Below are positions 7,977 through 14,126 of a DNA stretch of 15,159 bases, one piece after another (the first letter of the stretch is position 1; each line of letters begins with the position of its first letter). The DNA is from an uncultured Eubacterium sp. (GTDB lineage Bacteria > Bacillota > Clostridia > Lachnospirales > Lachnospiraceae). Location of the stretch: assembly GCA_910579145.1 (NCBI GenBank), contig CAJTTQ010000045.1, positions 6,218 to 21,376 of the forward strand. Reading direction: 5' to 3'. A program made the position numbers and the translations under genes. The notes under the pieces were generated by a model. The model saw nothing but the letters and a program-made list of their open reading frames with translations. It ran no database searches and was not told the DNA's origin.

Positions 7977-9179
7977 ATGGGAAATAAAATAAAAGAAAAA
8001 GCACGTATTTGGTTAACATCAAAGAGATACAACTGGCGGAATTACGACATCGCGCTCGTGATCGTCGTGCTGGCGTTATCTCTGATCAGTTCCTATATTT
8101 TATCCATATTGAATGTACAGAATCATCATATCGGCTCGTTGAAACGTCAGATCTTCACTGTTGCAGCGGGTCTGTTTATCATTGTCCTGTTTTCGCTCAT
8201 TGATTATCACACCATTTGTACGTACGTCCCGCTGCTTTATATCGTTACCACCATTTTAGTTGCCTGCACGCGGTTTTCACCGCTTGGCACGACGCTGAAT
8301 ACCGATTCGTACCGTTGGCTGGACTTTAAAGTATTCAATTTACAACCGTCTGAAATTTGTAAGATCGTTGTGATCCTGTCACTGGCCGCTTTTTTTGTCT
8401 ACCGCAGGGAAAAGCTCCAGACATTCCAGACATTTTTTCTCGCGTGTCTGATCGCGTTTTTACCTACCGGTTTCATCCTCGTGCAGTCAGACTTATCCTC
8501 TAGCGTGGTCATCATCGTAGTGCTTGCGATGATGCTCATTTCTTCCGGTATCGGCAGAAAGATTTTAGGACCGGTGATCGCGGTTCTCGTGCCGGTCAGC
8601 GGCTTTTTGGTCTGGTATATCTTCCAGCCAAACCAGCTTCTTTTGGATAAATACCAGCTCCGGCGGATCACTGGCTGGCTGAATCCGGAGACTCAGGCGC
8701 TCGGCACGATGTACCAGCAGAATAACTCGGTTTTGTCCATCGCCTCAGGCAAATTATATGGAAAAAGACTGTTGGAAGAGGCGGCGGAGAGCAGGAATTA
8801 CAACTCGGTCGGCGTCATCGAGAGTGATTTCATCTGGACACCGATCAGTGAGGAATTTGGATTTATCGGCTGTATGGTCATTTTGGCACTGCTGTCTGTC
8901 ATTATCATAAAATGTTTTCTTGCAGCAAAACGAGCCAAAGATTATATGGGAATGATGATCGCGATCGGAATCGGTTCCATGTTCTGTTTCCAGATCTTTT
9001 TTAACATCGGGGTTGCGACATCGATCCTGCCAAATACAGGGCTTCCGCTTCCATTTTTGAGCAATGGATTGTCTTCGATGATGAGCAGTTCGATGGCGAT
9101 CGGGATCCTCATCAACATTGGATTGCAGCCGAACCGCGGGAGCAACAGCAGTTATGTAGACAGCTTAACTATGAAATAG
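7977..9179 (+). CDS. rodA: SEDS peptidoglycan glycosyltransferase RodA
   Basis: 400 residues and about ten membrane helices. It polymerises lipid II into glycan strands for side-wall growth, paired with PBP2 (3192-6086). Visible SEDS features: SYRWLDF and QPSEICKI early; the extracytoplasmic segment with D284 in ESDFIW, followed by E292-E293-F-G, which holds the catalytic Asp of the family; and the C-terminal NTGLPLPFLSNGLSS. Some positions differ from common RodA/FtsW: SNGLSS instead of S(Y/x)GGSS, and SDLSSSVV where QPDLGT is usual. ATG 7977 is 8 bases after GGTAAGTG; the in-frame TTG at 7959 would add 6 residues but has no site. It lies 22 bases after minE. FtsW or SpoVE is possible from sequence alone; context favours RodA. 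Confidence 0.9.
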   Translation: MGNKIKEKARIWLTSKRYNWRNYDIALVIVVLALSLISSYILSILNVQNHHIGSLKRQIFTVAAGLFIIVLFSLIDYHTICTYVPLLYIVTTILVACTRFSPLGTTLNTDSYRWLDFKVFNLQPSEICKIVVILSLAAFFVYRREKLQTFQTFFLACLIAFLPTGFILVQSDLSSSVVIIVVLAMMLISSGIGRKILGPVIAVLVPVSGFLVWYIFQPNQLLLDKYQLRRITGWLNPETQALGTMYQQNNSVLSIASGKLYGKRLLEEAAESRNYNSVGVIESDFIWTPISEEFGFIGCMVILALLSVIIIKCFLAAKRAKDYMGMMIAIGIGSMFCFQIFFNIGVATSILPNTGLPLPFLSNGLSSMMSSSMAIGILINIGLQPNRGSNSSYVDSLTMK

Positions 9180-9192
9180 AATGGAGAAGAGT

Positions 9193-9591
9193 ATGAATAT
9201 AGGGTTAATTGCTCATGATTCCAAAAAAATACTGATGCAGAATTTTTGTATCGCGTACCGGGGCATCCTGAGCAAACATGAGATTTACGCAACGGAGACG
9301 ACGGGACGGCTCGTAGAAGAGGTGACGAATTTAAACATCCACAAGTACCTGGCTGGCCATTTGGGGGGCGAAAAACAGTTGGGTGCTCAGATCGAGAGTA
9401 ATGAAATAGACCTCGTGATCTTTCTGCGAGATCCTCTGACAAAAAAATCACATGAACCGGAAGTTACAACGGTGTTTCAGCTGTGTGACGTCCACAACAT
9501 TCCGTTAGCGACGAACGTGGCATCTGCGGAACTGCTGATTAAAGCGCTTGAGCGGGGCGATCTGGACTGGCGTGAACTCGTCCGCTCCTAA
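9193..9591 (+). CDS. mgsA: Methylglyoxal synthase homologue with altered catalytic aspartates
   Basis: 132 residues. The family converts dihydroxyacetone phosphate to methylglyoxal and phosphate in the cytosol. Conserved features: A-H8-D9-S-K-K12, ATETTGRL (33-40), AGHLGGE (54-60), FLRDPL with D80, H87-E-P-E90, and the C-terminal CDVHNIPLATN and LERGDLDWR. By alignment from memory to E. coli MgsA, catalytic D71 corresponds to E60 and D101 to E90; G46, S65 and P67 become E35, A54 and H56. His19 and His98 equivalents are kept (H8, H87). Both changed codons are GAA. It may therefore be slow, altered or regulatory. GGAG at 9183-9186 is 6 bases before ATG 9193; ATG 9181 would add 4 residues. Placement after rodA is, as I recall, usual in Clostridia. 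Confidence 0.88.
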   Translation: MNIGLIAHDSKKILMQNFCIAYRGILSKHEIYATETTGRLVEEVTNLNIHKYLAGHLGGEKQLGAQIESNEIDLVIFLRDPLTKKSHEPEVTTVFQLCDVHNIPLATNVASAELLIKALERGDLDWRELVRS

Positions 9592-9600
9592 AGCGCTCAA

Positions 9601-9626
9601 GAGAGTACGCGTTCCCGTGTACTCTC
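9601..9626 (+). other. RNA hairpin between mgsA and the HlyD-like gene
   Basis: GAGAGTAC (9601-9608) and GTACTCTC (9619-9626) are perfect 8-base arms. In RNA the stem extends inward by G-U, C-G and G-C pairs to an 11-pair stem closed by a UUCC loop (9612-9615). No T tract follows; instead comes the purine-rich ribosome-binding region of the next gene. It is therefore more likely an mRNA stability or processing element, or a translation-control element, than an intrinsic terminator. Confidence 0.55.
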
Positions 9627-9648
9627 CGAAGGAAAGGAATGATAGTTT

Positions 9649-11037
9649 TTGGAAAACAAAAAGATTATCCAATATAAAAAACCATTTCGGCCCAGGGTTG
9701 CCACGTTGATCTTATGTATTATCATTGTCTATGTCGCAGTCGTTGCGTGGAATTATTTCAGCAAGGAACACATCAGTATTTATGAAGTAAATGAGACGAG
9801 TATTGCCGACGACAGCACGATTACGGGTTTCATCACCAGGGAGGAAACCGTAGTGGCCGCGGATAAGAGCGGATATGTAAATTTCTATCATGCCGACCAG
9901 AGTAAAGTTGGAAAAAATGAGGTTATTTATACGATCGACAGTACGGGCGCTGTCAATGAACTGCTAAGCGAGGTGGAAACCGGTTCTGCCACGACCGCGG
10001 GTGATATCACAAAACTGCGTGAGGTCATTCAGGATTATTATGTCAATTACAATCCCGCCGCTTTTTATAAAGTCAGGGATTTTCATTATAGTATCGAAAA
10101 TTCTATTTTTGAACAAAGCCGCAATAATCTGTACAGCGATCTGAAAAAAAGGATGTCCGAAAAGGACATAAAAGGTGACTTTGTCCGGGCGCGCGCGAAG
10201 ACATCGGGCATCATTTCGTACTGCATCGATGGTTATGAGGGGACAAAGGCAGACGATGTCACTGCTGATTTTTTTGAAAAGGGCTCGGAGGTCGGCCGGA
10301 CACTGGTCCGTTCTTCTGAAAAAATCGAGGCGGGGACGCCGGTTTACAAACTGGTTACGAATGAGGAATGGAACATTGTCATTCCGGTCTCGGACAGTTT
10401 GTACGAAAAAATAAAGGAATCTTCGACATTGAAGATCACGGTAAAAAAAGACAATGTGTCATTTTCGGTTGATTTGTCGTTGGAAGAGCATGGCGGGTAT
10501 TCATTTGCCGTCCTTTCATCCTCGCGTTTTATGGAACGGTATTTGAGTGACCGGTTTCTTGACATTGAATTAAACCTGAACGCGGCGAGCGGTTTTAAGA
10601 TCCCAAATTCCTCCATCCTGACAAAGGAATTGACACTTGTTCCGGAAAACTTAACAGAAGTCGGCGGAAACAGAGAGGAAAAGGGCGTGATCAAAGTCGT
10701 ATACGACGAAAAGGGCGGCAGTAAGGAAATATTCACTTCCTTAAAAAACAGTTCTGTCTCCGATGGTAAATACTGCGTGGATCCGTCCGTGCTAAAACCC
10801 GGGGATGTGATCAAGGACCCGGCAGACGACAGCCCCCATACACTCCGGGATGTACTCGCCGTCGATGGCGTCTATTGCGCGAATACCGGCTACTGCCAGT
10901 TTAAAAAAATCGAAAAAATTTATGAGAATAACGAATATACGATCATCTCCCCGGATACGAGGGGGGGGATCTCGAATTTCGATCATATCATAGTCAATCC
11001 AGACAAGATAAATGAAGATGACTTTGTGGATGAATAA
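9649..11037 (+). CDS. Membrane-anchored HlyD-like protein of the division cluster, function unknown
   Basis: 462 residues. A basic cytoplasmic start is followed by one membrane helix (about 17-37) and a long extracytoplasmic part. Residues about 55-97 (GFITREETVVAADKSGYV, then GKNEVIYTID) look like the first half of a biotinyl-lipoyl-like barrel as in HlyD/MFP adaptors. A helical stretch follows (about 115-175), then a second barrel-like half (KTSGIISYCIDG, and later IEAGTPVYKLV). No ABC or RND partner gene is visible here, so a role as a transport adaptor is unsupported; position between mgsA and yggS-sepF suggests an envelope or division role. TTG 9649 is the start: AAGGAAAGG at 9629-9637 is about 11 bases ahead, and ATG 9639 is out of frame. 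An eight-G run (10961-10968) lies at R438-G440. The fold assignment is moderate and the role is inference. Confidence 0.75.
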   Translation: MENKKIIQYKKPFRPRVATLILCIIIVYVAVVAWNYFSKEHISIYEVNETSIADDSTITGFITREETVVAADKSGYVNFYHADQSKVGKNEVIYTIDSTGAVNELLSEVETGSATTAGDITKLREVIQDYYVNYNPAAFYKVRDFHYSIENSIFEQSRNNLYSDLKKRMSEKDIKGDFVRARAKTSGIISYCIDGYEGTKADDVTADFFEKGSEVGRTLVRSSEKIEAGTPVYKLVTNEEWNIVIPVSDSLYEKIKESSTLKITVKKDNVSFSVDLSLEEHGGYSFAVLSSSRFMERYLSDRFLDIELNLNAASGFKIPNSSILTKELTLVPENLTEVGGNREEKGVIKVVYDEKGGSKEIFTSLKNSSVSDGKYCVDPSVLKPGDVIKDPADDSPHTLRDVLAVDGVYCANTGYCQFKKIEKIYENNEYTIISPDTRGGISNFDHIIVNPDKINEDDFVDE

Positions 11038-11054
11038 ATGGAGGGAAAACAAAC

Positions 11055-11747
11055 ATGGTGACAGAACATTTAAAAATAGTAGAACAAAACATCGCGCGCG
11101 CCTGTGAGCAAAGCGGCAGGAACCGCAAAGAGGTGACGCTCATCGCCGTGAGTAAAACAAAACCGGTCGAAATGATGGAAGAAGCGATGGCCGCCGGAAT
11201 ACGCACATTTGGCGAAAATAAAGTGCAGGAGATCCTAAAAAAGAAGCCATTACTGCCGGATGATATCAACTGGCATATGATCGGTCATTTGCAGCGGAAT
11301 AAAGTGAGACAGATCGCCGGCAACGTCTCGATGATCCACTCGGTTGATTCTCTCCGTCTGGCTGAGCAGATCCAGAAAGAGTATGAAGCGATCGGCAAGA
11401 TGGCAGATGTGTTGATCGAGGTAAATATTGCCAGGGAGGAGACAAAATTCGGGCTGATGCCGGAAGAGACCGAGACTGTCATCCGCGAAACAGCCAAAAT
11501 GAGTCATTTAAACGTGCGCGGGCTCATGACGATCGCCCCTTATGTGGACGATCCAGAGGAAAACCGCATACATTTTCGTAATTTACGAAAATTACTAGTT
11601 GACATAAACGGAAAAAACATTGATAATATTAGTATGACGGAACTTTCCATGGGAATGACAGGTGATTATGAGATTGCAATTGAAGAGGGGGCTACGTTTG
11701 TAAGGGTAGGTACCGGCATATTCGGAAGCAGGCAGTATGCCAAATAA
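11055..11747 (+). CDS. yggS: YggS/PLPBP family pyridoxal 5'-phosphate homeostasis protein
   Basis: 230 residues. Single-domain PLP-binding TIM-barrel protein (YlmE in Bacillus) involved in vitamin B6 and amino-acid homeostasis; no enzyme activity is firmly established. The PLP lysine is K34 in AVSKTKP. Other signatures are FGENKVQE, WHMIGHLQRNKV, SVDSLRLA, EVNIAREETKFG, GLMTIAP, SMGMTGDYEIAIEEG and VRVGTGIFG. GGAGGG at 11040-11045 is 9 bases before ATG 11055. It lies 17 bases after the HlyD-like gene and directly upstream of sepF, the same neighbour as in the Bacillus ylmE-ylmF arrangement. Confidence 0.95.
   Translation: MVTEHLKIVEQNIARACEQSGRNRKEVTLIAVSKTKPVEMMEEAMAAGIRTFGENKVQEILKKKPLLPDDINWHMIGHLQRNKVRQIAGNVSMIHSVDSLRLAEQIQKEYEAIGKMADVLIEVNIAREETKFGLMPEETETVIRETAKMSHLNVRGLMTIAPYVDDPEENRIHFRNLRKLLVDINGKNIDNISMTELSMGMTGDYEIAIEEGATFVRVGTGIFGSRQYAK
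11599..11627 (+). promoter_or_regulatory. Near-consensus sigma-A promoter inside yggS, probably for sepF and divIVA
   Basis: TTGACA at 11599-11604 is a perfect -35. GATAAT at 11622-11627 matches 5 of 6 -10 bases, and the spacer is exactly 17. The predicted start near 11634 lies about 160 bases upstream of sepF. The region is locally AT-rich compared with the rest of yggS. This would let sepF and the divIVA-like gene be expressed apart from the upstream operon. Confidence 0.55.
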
Positions 11748-11750
11748 AAC

Positions 11751-11792
11751 AAAGGGTTAAGCTTTCGTTAATACAGTTAGGAAAGGGTTAAG
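11751..11792 (+). repeat. 11-bp direct repeat in the yggS-sepF gap
   Basis: AAAGGGTTAAG occurs exactly at 11751-11761 and again at 11782-11792, offset 31 bases. The second copy contains the sepF ribosome-binding site (GGAAAGGG region, ATG 11796). It may be a small duplication or a binding site. Confidence 0.6.
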
Positions 11793-11795
11793 ATC

Positions 11796-12308
11796 ATGGG
11801 ATTAAATTCACTTTTGAACTTTTTTAAATTAGATGGAATCGACGATGAATATGAGGATTATGAATATGACGAGTACGAAGAAGAAGTGCCTTCTGTCAAA
11901 AAGGCTTCTGCTCCGCGAAAAACAGCTGCCACAAGGGAGATACCAGAAGACTCTGTAAAGTCGAAAAACGGCTTTTTAAACAACTCCAAGCCGAAAGTCG
12001 TCTCGTTAAACCGTTCGATGATGGAAGTAAAGATCGTACAGCCGACTTCGTTTGAGGATTCACAGGAAATCTGCAACACACTTTTGGAATCGAAACCGGT
12101 CGTTGTGAATTTAGAGGGATTTGACCCGGATGACGCCCAGCGCATCATGGATTTTATTTCTGGATGTATCTATGCTATAAACGGAAAATATCATCAGATT
12201 TCCAAATACATTTTTATCTTTACACCTGAAAATGTTGATATTAGTGGGGATTCTCTGTCACTTGGTGATGGGACGGCGACGATGCCGACGATCAGCAGGG
12301 AATTTTAG
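11796..12308 (+). CDS. sepF: Cell division protein SepF
   Basis: 170 residues. SepF tethers FtsZ to the membrane and shapes the septum. The N-terminal GLNSLLNFFKL is an amphipathic membrane-binding helix. A very acidic, tyrosine-rich linker (about 15-30) and a basic, Ser/Pro linker follow. The conserved FtsZ-binding domain occupies about residues 73-160, with VKIVQPTSFEDSQEI, KPVVVNLEGFDPDDAQRI and DFISGCIYAINGK, and ends near IFIFTPENVDIS. ATG 11796 has GGAAAGGG 8 bases upstream. It lies 48 bases after yggS and 45 bases before the DivIVA-like gene. The YlmG and YlmH genes found between sepF and divIVA in Bacillus are absent here. Confidence 0.95.
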   Translation: MGLNSLLNFFKLDGIDDEYEDYEYDEYEEEVPSVKKASAPRKTAATREIPEDSVKSKNGFLNNSKPKVVSLNRSMMEVKIVQPTSFEDSQEICNTLLESKPVVVNLEGFDPDDAQRIMDFISGCIYAINGKYHQISKYIFIFTPENVDISGDSLSLGDGTATMPTISREF

Positions 12309-12353
12309 GAACCCTGTCCCTGACAGAAAAGACGAGTAAGGAGGAAACTGTAA

Positions 12354-13538
12354 ATGTTATCTTTGATAGAATTGCAGCGAAAAAAGGTAGAGGCAAAAAG
12401 AAAGAAATACGATAAAGATGAGATGGACAGCTATTTAGAGCTGGTTTATGAAAATTACAGGGAACTTTTGGATCAGGTCAAAAAACTGGAAGCTGAAAAA
12501 GGGGAATTGAACCAAAAGATAAAAAAGCTGAGCGATGGCGTACAATATTACCGCTCCATTGAGACTACACTTCAAAAGGCGCTGATCCTGGCCGAGAAGA
12601 CATCGAAAGAGACGAAGGACGCCGCTCTGTTGAAAGCGGAGTCCATTGAGAAAGACGCTAACAAGCGGGCAGACGAGATCCTTCGGAACGCGGAAGGTGA
12701 GTATAACAAGATCAAAGGAAAATGCGTTCATTTGGTACAGCAGTTTAATCAGTATAAGACCCGTTTGATCGAGGCGGCGAGTGCCCAGCTCGAATTGGTG
12801 GAGGGAGACGAATTTGATATTGAAGCTCCGGATGAATACGGTCAGGCGCCGAACGCACCTGTGAAGCAAAAAAATATGGAATCCGTGCCAAAACCAGCCC
12901 CCGTACCCGTACCGGAATTTGAACCAGAACCACAGGCCGTTTCACAGGAACCAGCTGATTCAAAGAAACGTACGACTGAAGAAATCCTGCGGGCTGATAC
13001 GATCGATCTGAGAACGACACTTGATACGATCCAGTCATTTGAACAGGCGGCTGTCACGGAAGCTTCATTCCCGGAACAAGAGCAGCCGATCGAAACGATC
13101 GTAAATGACCCGATGTCAGAGGAGTTGATTTCCAATGACAGAGTGGCAAAGGAAGAGGGCATTACGCATATCCCGGTGCGGACATTTGAGGAGACACCGG
13201 TACAGGAGGCCGTCTTTGAACCGGTCGAGCAGAGACTGTCGGAACCTGCTGACCGGATCGATGCCGTGAACGTCAAACACGCGCAGCCGATCGACGCGAC
13301 ATTTATCGAACCGGTTCAGGCAAAAACAGTTGAACCGCTCGATGCTATATTTGAAGATGAGATCGCGGCGAACGAAGAGAGGGCAAAAGAACCGATCAAA
13401 TTAAATCCGACGGCGAAAGAACCGGAAACAGTGCCGACTTTGGACGCACTGCTTCAGGATCTGAACATCAATAACAGGGGTAATCAAAAATCCGATGATC
13501 CTTTTGAATTTTTAGGATCCATTGATGATGACTTTTAG
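12354..13538 (+). CDS. divIVA: DivIVA-like coiled-coil protein with long acidic tail
   Basis: 394 residues, more than twice the 164 of Bacillus DivIVA. DivIVA marks poles and septa by binding curved membrane and recruiting partners. Residues about 1-35 match the DivIVA N-terminal domain (KYDKDEMDSYLELVYENYREL). A coiled coil runs to about 150, with IETTLQKALILAEKTSKETK and the ADEIL and QFNQYKTRLIEAASAQLELVEGD-like stretches of the family. From about 160 the protein is Pro/Glu-rich and probably disordered, with EPV/EPL elements and a PIDATF/PLDAIF pair 16 residues apart (312-333), ending in DDPFEFLGSIDDDF. The membrane-inserting Phe-Arg of Bacillus DivIVA aligns to R-K here. A perfect AAGGAGG upstream supports ATG 12354. 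A GpsB-like or other DivIVA-domain protein is an alternative. Confidence 0.82.
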   Translation: MLSLIELQRKKVEAKRKKYDKDEMDSYLELVYENYRELLDQVKKLEAEKGELNQKIKKLSDGVQYYRSIETTLQKALILAEKTSKETKDAALLKAESIEKDANKRADEILRNAEGEYNKIKGKCVHLVQQFNQYKTRLIEAASAQLELVEGDEFDIEAPDEYGQAPNAPVKQKNMESVPKPAPVPVPEFEPEPQAVSQEPADSKKRTTEEILRADTIDLRTTLDTIQSFEQAAVTEASFPEQEQPIETIVNDPMSEELISNDRVAKEEGITHIPVRTFEETPVQEAVFEPVEQRLSEPADRIDAVNVKHAQPIDATFIEPVQAKTVEPLDAIFEDEIAANEERAKEPIKLNPTAKEPETVPTLDALLQDLNINNRGNQKSDDPFEFLGSIDDDF

Positions 13539-13560
13539 AGGTAATATTTTAGAGGTAATA
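13533..13560 (+). repeat. Exact 14-bp tandem duplication at the divIVA stop / lspA ribosome-binding site
   Basis: TTTTAGAGGTAATA is present twice with no gap, at 13533-13546 and 13547-13560. The first copy carries the TAG stop of the divIVA-like gene (13536-13538). The second supplies the GAGG (13552-13555) that sits 6 bases before the lspA ATG. It looks like a recent slippage duplication that separated a previously overlapping stop and ribosome-binding site. Confidence 0.95.
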
Positions 13561-13561
13561 C

Positions 13562-14098
13562 ATGAAACGTAACAGATCTGCCAATACACAGGAACATCAT
13601 AGCAACCGTAAAACAAACATTATATTTAGTATAATGTTTGTTTTACTTGTTTTCATCGACCAGGCCGGCAAGAGAGCAGCTCTTCATTTTCTACGTGATT
13701 CCGATGTGCAGCTCATTCCGGGCGTTTTGGAACTTCACTATTTAGAAAATAAAGGCGCTGCCTGGGGAATGATGCAGAACCGCACATGGATCCTCATAAC
13801 GGTCACTGCCATCGTATTGATCGTGATCGCCTGTGTCTTTTACCGGCTCTCCAAAGGAAACCAGTTTCGCTTCCTGCGGTTTTGTCTTGTTCTGTTAGCG
13901 GCCGGGGCATGTGGAAATCTGATCGATCGTATCATGAATCATTATGTCATTGACTTCATATATGTCTCACTGATCGATTTTCCGGTATTTAATTTTGCGG
14001 ATTGCTTTGTATGTATATCCGCCGTGCTGATCTTATACTGTATCCTGTTCCGATACAAAGATTTGGACGTTGCGGTACAGATGCAGGAAAAGGAGTAA
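13562..14098 (+). CDS. lspA: Lipoprotein signal peptidase (signal peptidase II)
   Basis: 178 residues. Integral membrane aspartyl protease that removes the signal peptide of diacylglyceryl-modified prolipoproteins. Four membrane helices are visible (about 20-35, 72-90, 98-115 and 142-160). Family motifs are FIDQAGK, LIPGVLELHYLENKGAAWG, GACGNLIDR and FNFADCFV, giving the catalytic pair D122 and D147. The polar N-terminus before the first helix (about 18 residues, with N, H and R) is longer than in many LspAs. GAGG at 13552-13555 is 6 bases before ATG 13562. It starts 23 bases after the divIVA-like gene and precedes the pseudouridine synthase gene, as lspA-ylyB does in Bacillus. A perfect 17-bp inverted repeat lies within codons 16-29. 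Confidence 0.96.
   Translation: MKRNRSANTQEHHSNRKTNIIFSIMFVLLVFIDQAGKRAALHFLRDSDVQLIPGVLELHYLENKGAAWGMMQNRTWILITVTAIVLIVIACVFYRLSKGNQFRFLRFCLVLLAAGACGNLIDRIMNHYVIDFIYVSLIDFPVFNFADCFVCISAVLILYCILFRYKDLDVAVQMQEKE
13608..13646 (+). other. Perfect 17-bp inverted repeat in the 5' coding region of lspA
   Basis: GTAAAACAAACATTATA (13608-13624) and its exact reverse complement (13630-13646) flank the 5-base spacer TTTAG. In the mRNA this would form a 17-pair, AU-rich hairpin beginning 46 bases after the start codon. In DNA it is a dyad large enough for a dimeric regulator. It encodes the residues entering the first membrane helix. No clean T tract follows, so an intrinsic terminator is not the obvious reading. 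The symmetry is read directly from the sequence; its function is unknown. Confidence 0.9.
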
Positions 14099-14126
14099 CT
14101 GCGCGGCATAAGTAGTGGAGGAAAAC

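Noticed and set aside
9601..9626. Intrinsic terminator after mgsA
   Set aside because: The stem is good, but no T tract follows; a purine-rich ribosome-binding region does.
10344..10814. 156-codon - strand frame inside the HlyD-like gene
   Set aside because: The + strand frame spans the whole 462 codons with a ribosome-binding site and a membrane anchor; the antisense frame has neither.
12314..12326. CTGTC-cct-GACAG hairpin in the sepF-divIVA gap
   Set aside because: A 5-bp stem with a 3-base loop and no T tract is too small to call a regulatory element.
13630..13635. TATAAT in the right arm of the lspA inverted repeat as a -10 box
   Set aside because: No acceptable -35 lies 16-18 bases upstream; the hexamer follows from the symmetry of the repeat.
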